DNA of 16,279 bases. Source: Bacteroidales bacterium (GTDB taxonomy: Bacteria > Bacteroidota > Bacteroidia > Bacteroidales > BM520). A model generated the notes under the pieces. The model saw only the letters and a list, made by a program, of their open reading frames with translations, was not told the DNA's origin and made no database searches. The stretch is from positions 1 through 16,279 of the forward strand of contig JALNXP010000024.1 of assembly GCA_023230285.1 (NCBI GenBank). Reading direction: 5' to 3'. This document shows, piece by piece, positions 12,993 through 16,279 of this stretch. Position 1 is the first letter of the stretch; each line of letters opens with the position of its first letter. A program made the translations under genes and the position numbers.

Positions 12993-15362
12993 ATGTCTGA
13001 GTTATTGAAAACATTAGCGGATGTGCCTACTAAAAGTCGTTGCGTGATTGTGAAAGTCCACGGGCATGGTGGCTTCCGACATAGAATACTTGAAATGGGA
13101 TTCGTTAAAGGCGAAACTATCACTGTTATTAAGAATGCGCCTCTGATGGACCCTATAGAATATGAAATCATGGGTAGTCACGTCTCTTTAAGACGTAGTG
13201 AAGCCGCAAATATAGAAGTTGTACCTTTTGATGAAATGGCTGAAAATGTCAAATCTTTTAATGGTACTATAGAAGAACTTGTTGCTAATGAGGTGGATAG
13301 ATGCTCTAAAGAGATAACAGTCGCCTTAGTCGGCAATCCTAACTGCGGCAAAACATCTTTTTTTAATCATGCTACCGGTTTGCACGAAAAAGTCGGAAAT
13401 TATGGTGGTGTCACTGTCGACTATAAAGTAGGTATCTTCCATGCTAACGGCTATACTATAAACCTTGTGGATTTACCCGGCACCTATTCTTTAACGGAAT
13501 ATTCACCGGAAGAGCTTTATGTGCGCAAATATCTTACGGAAAAACACCCTGATGTCATCTTAAATATCGTTGATGCAAGTAATCTCGAAAGAAATCTTTT
13601 TTTGACTACTCAACTTATTGACCAGAATCCGCGTATGGTGATGGCGTTGAACATGTACGACGAACTCGAAGCCTCCGGCGATAAACTTGATTATCATAGC
13701 TTGGCTAAAATGTTGGGATTTCCAATAGTGCCTACCATTTCTAAAACAGGTAAGGGGCTTGATGATGTGTTGAACAATATTATAAAAGTGTATGAAGATG
13801 TTAGCGGTATTACTAAACATATTCATATTAATTATGGCGAAGATGTCGAAAAATCTATTGCTGCTATCAAAGTTTTGCTGGAACATAACGAGTCAATCCA
13901 TGATTTGTACCATGAACGCTACATTGCGCTGAAACTTATTGAAAATGATAGCGTTATGCAGTCTGAGATGTCTACTCTCGCTAATTATGAAGATATTAAA
14001 GCTCTCGCTACCAAGTGCAGAAATCATATTGAAAAATCTTATAATGATGATATAACAAGTGTTATATCCGACTTGAAATACGGCTTTATCCGTGGTGCTT
14101 TGAACGAAACTTTATTGCATAGCAAAGCCGATAAAAAAAGGCTCGCTTATGCTTTAGATACGGTTCTCACTAATCGCTGGTTAGGATTTCCTGTTTTGCT
14201 GCTGTTCTTGTGGCTGATGTTTGAGGCTACTTTTATACTTGGCGCTTATCCACAGCAGTGGCTCGAATTTGGCATTGAAAAACTTGGTAATTTTGTTGGA
14301 AATATTATGCCCGCAGGAATCTTGAACGACTTGGTCGTTGATGGCATTATCGCCGGCGTTGGCGGCGTATTGGTGTTTCTCCCTAATATATTGATATTGT
14401 TTTTATTTATATCGATACTTGAAGATACAGGCTACATGGCGCGCGCCGCTTTTATCATGGATAAACTTATGCACCGCATAGGCTTGCACGGCAAGTCTTT
14501 TATCCCTTATCTGATAGGCTTCGGATGTAGCGTGCCCGCAATTATGGCTACACGTACCCTCGAAAATCGTAAAGATAGAATTTTGACTATACTTACAATA
14601 CCGTTTATGTCTTGCTCCGCACGACTGCCGGTGTACGTCTTGTTCGTCTCTGCTTTCTTTGATAAACATAAGGCTTTGGTTCTGATGAGCTTATATATCA
14701 TAGGTGTAATCGTGGCAGCACTGACATCTTTGCTGCTAAATAAAACCGTGTTTAAAAATTCTTCAGACCAGTTTGTGATGGAACTGCCGCCTTACAGAAA
14801 ACCAATATGGCGCAATACTTTGTTGCACATGTGGACGAAAACAGAGATGTATCTTAAAAAAATGGCTACTGTCATACTCGTCGCTTCTATTATTATTTGG
14901 GTGTTAGGCTATTTTCCGAGACCAAAAGTCGAAATGACTGCAAGTCAACAAGCCGAAAATTCTTATATCGGACGTATAGGACATGCAATTGAACCGGCTG
15001 TGAAGCCACTTGGCTTCGACTGGAAAATGGGTGTCAGCATACTTTCCGGATTCGCTGCTAAAGAAATCATAGTATCTTCTATGGGTATACTTTATGATGC
15101 TGATAGTCAAGATGCTGCAAATGAAACATCTTTGATAGAATGTCTTAAAATGCAAAAAGATGAGCAGGGTAATACCTTCTTTACACCGTTAAGAGCTTAT
15201 GCCTTCCTGATATTTGTCTTGCTGTATTTTCCATGTATAGCATCTCTTACAGCTATAAAACGAGAAGCCGGCTTTAAGTGGATGACGTTTTTTGTTGTAT
15301 ATACTACGGCAGTCGCTTGGATAGCAGCCTTTGCCATATTCCAGATAGGCTCTCTGTTTTAA
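12993..15362 (+). CDS. feoB: FeoA-FeoB fusion, ferrous iron transporter
   Basis: This is a GTP-dependent inner-membrane importer of Fe(II), 789 residues. Residues 1-80 form a FeoA (SH3-like) domain (VKVHGHGGFRHRILEMGF). The G domain follows with GNPNCGKT (114-121), GGVTV switch I (138-142), DLPG (160-163), NMYD (220-223) and an ISKTGKG stretch near 250. A helical linker runs to about 390. The membrane part has the two gate motifs GCSVPAIMATR (from 511) and CSARLPVY (from 541), and the chain ends in hydrophobic helices. I chose ATG 12993 because FeoA homology begins there and the promoter lies just before it; the frame is open further upstream, but that part runs through the terminator and the tRNA. 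The FeoA fusion is common in Bacteroidota. All key motifs are present. Some fused FeoB proteins in this phylum carry manganese instead of iron; sequence alone does not settle this. Confidence 0.95.
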   Translation: MSELLKTLADVPTKSRCVIVKVHGHGGFRHRILEMGFVKGETITVIKNAPLMDPIEYEIMGSHVSLRRSEAANIEVVPFDEMAENVKSFNGTIEELVANEVDRCSKEITVALVGNPNCGKTSFFNHATGLHEKVGNYGGVTVDYKVGIFHANGYTINLVDLPGTYSLTEYSPEELYVRKYLTEKHPDVILNIVDASNLERNLFLTTQLIDQNPRMVMALNMYDELEASGDKLDYHSLAKMLGFPIVPTISKTGKGLDDVLNNIIKVYEDVSGITKHIHINYGEDVEKSIAAIKVLLEHNESIHDLYHERYIALKLIENDSVMQSEMSTLANYEDIKALATKCRNHIEKSYNDDITSVISDLKYGFIRGALNETLLHSKADKKRLAYALDTVLTNRWLGFPVLLLFLWLMFEATFILGAYPQQWLEFGIEKLGNFVGNIMPAGILNDLVVDGIIAGVGGVLVFLPNILILFLFISILEDTGYMARAAFIMDKLMHRIGLHGKSFIPYLIGFGCSVPAIMATRTLENRKDRILTILTIPFMSCSARLPVYVLFVSAFFDKHKALVLMSLYIIGVIVAALTSLLLNKTVFKNSSDQFVMELPPYRKPIWRNTLLHMWTKTEMYLKKMATVILVASIIIWVLGYFPRPKVEMTASQQAENSYIGRIGHAIEPAVKPLGFDWKMGVSILSGFAAKEIIVSSMGILYDADSQDAANETSLIECLKMQKDEQGNTFFTPLRAYAFLIFVLLYFPCIASLTAIKREAGFKWMTFFVVYTTAVAWIAAFAIFQIGSLF

Positions 15363-15401
15363 TCGAAATTTAATATTTATTTTTATAACAGCCATGATGA
15401 T

Positions 15402-15437
15402 GAAGCCTTTGCCATAGCGAAGGCTTCTGTTTTTTTT
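15402..15437 (+). terminator. Rho-independent terminator after feoB
   Basis: GAAGCCTTTGC (15402-15412) pairs with GCGAAGGCTTC (15417-15427), 11 bp with one G-T wobble and a CATA loop. TG and eight T follow. It lies 39 bases after the feoB stop. Confidence 0.92.
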
Positions 15438-15485
15438 ATACTTAATAAAATTGTCAAGACAGTATAAATAACATGTTTTTATTTT

Positions 15486-15493
15486 TATCTTTG
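15486..15493 (+). promoter_or_regulatory. Likely -7 element for the radical SAM gene
   Basis: TATCTTTG is an exact TAnnTTTG match, identical to the tRNA promoter element, and lies between the feoB terminator and the next gene. No TTG stands at the usual -33 distance; only a T-run is nearby. The leader would be about 50 bases. Confidence 0.55.
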
Positions 15494-15548
15494 CAGAATT
15501 AATTATGCTTTATTTTATCTAATAATTTGTCTGTAATAATAAAGTGCC

Positions 15549-16279
15549 ATGTCTGATGATGTATTGGAAAAATTGAAAATTTTGACCGAATCTGCTAAGT
15601 ACGATGTCTCGTGTTCTTCGAGCGGCACCGTGCGTAAAAATGTAGATGGCGGACTCGGAAATACTGTTGGTGGCATAGGCATTTGTCACAGCTTTGCCGA
15701 AGACGGCAGGTGCATTTCACTGCTTAAAGTCATGCTCACAAATTATTGTATCTACGATTGCGCTTATTGCATTAATCGTACAAGTAATGACATCAAACGC
15801 GCTACTTTTTCCGTGTCGGAATTAGTGGAGCTGACATTGGAGTTTTACAGACGTAATTATATAGAAGGATTGTTTTTGAGTTCCGGTGTGGTACGTAATC
15901 CCGACTACACAATGGAGCGTTTGGTGAGAGTGGCTAAGGATTTGCGCACAAAACGCTTTAATGGATATATTCACTTGAAAAGTATCCCCGGCGCAAGTCA
16001 ACAGCTCGTAAATGAAGCCGGTCTTTATGCTGATAGAATGAGTGTTAACATAGAGATTCCTAATGAGACAAGCCTGAAATTGTTAGCTCCCGACAAGAGC
16101 TTTGAGAGCGTGTTTCAGCCTATGAAGTTCATTAATATGGGCGTTATAGAAAGTATTGAAGAACGTAAAAAACATCGCTCGGCACCACGCTTTGTGCCGG
16201 CAGGTCAAAGTACCCAAATGATAGTTGGCGCTACTAAAGAAACCGATAAAGACATTTTGTTCTTTTCTTCGGCTTTGTA
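15549..16279 (+). CDS. Radical SAM protein, putative DNA modification/repair family (3' end outside window)
   Basis: The 243 visible codons are open to the right edge. The iron-sulfur cluster motif CX3CX2C is at C67, C71 and C74 (CIYDCAYC), preceded by the family-typical stretch GICHSFAEDGRCISLLKVMLTN. Later landmarks include LFLSSGV, GYIHLKSIPGA and SVNIEIPNE. These fit the radical SAM family often named 'putative DNA modification/repair', which is commonly found next to a uracil-DNA-glycosylase-like partner gene. That partner, if present, would be downstream and outside the window. Additional cysteines at 22, 46 and 55 might bind a second cluster or be structural. The reaction is not established; a role in nucleic-acid repair is inferred from the family. 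The start is the ATG at 15549; no Shine-Dalgarno site is seen, as is normal for Bacteroidota. Confidence 0.85.
   Translation, partial: MSDDVLEKLKILTESAKYDVSCSSSGTVRKNVDGGLGNTVGGIGICHSFAEDGRCISLLKVMLTNYCIYDCAYCINRTSNDIKRATFSVSELVELTLEFYRRNYIEGLFLSSGVVRNPDYTMERLVRVAKDLRTKRFNGYIHLKSIPGASQQLVNEAGLYADRMSVNIEIPNETSLKLLAPDKSFESVFQPMKFINMGVIESIEERKKHRSAPRFVPAGQSTQMIVGATKETDKDILFFSSAL

Overview
The window looks like a Bacteroidota chromosome, most likely a gut-type Bacteroidales. Three things point there: a C-terminal type IX secretion sorting domain on a giant surface protein, three promoters with the Bacteroidota -7 element TAnnTTTG, and a FeoA-FeoB fusion of the kind common in that phylum. All genes recognised lie on the + strand. 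The species cannot be named from the sequence.

Bases 1-11224 are the 3' part of one giant gene whose start lies before the window; at least 3740 codons are visible. The protein is modular. Three FG-GAP/VCBS (integrin-like) calcium-binding propellers are each followed by a CARDB-like beta domain and then by cysteine-pair repeats ending in GCDS (7, 1 and 19 copies). After the first two repeat arrays comes an Ig/cadherin-like domain that leads into the next propeller. A final Ig-like domain and a type IX sorting signal close the protein. It is best read as a very large exported, cell-surface, probably adhesive protein; its ligand is unknown.

Bases 11225-12763 are an AT-rich accessory stretch. 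It holds one unrecognised gene (11480-12295) that a single in-frame TAA splits in two, and the gene has an unusually good Shine-Dalgarno site. About 40 bp of a dispersed repeat built from AACGCNGAT units lies on each side of it, both copies in the same orientation.

Bases 12764-16279 are housekeeping-like and divide into separate transcription units. A tRNA-Asp(GTC) has its own promoter and terminator. A FeoA-FeoB ferrous iron transporter follows, with its own promoter and a strong terminator. Last is the 5' part of a radical SAM gene of the 'putative DNA modification/repair' family, which runs off the right edge. No CRISPR array, transposase or phage gene was seen.
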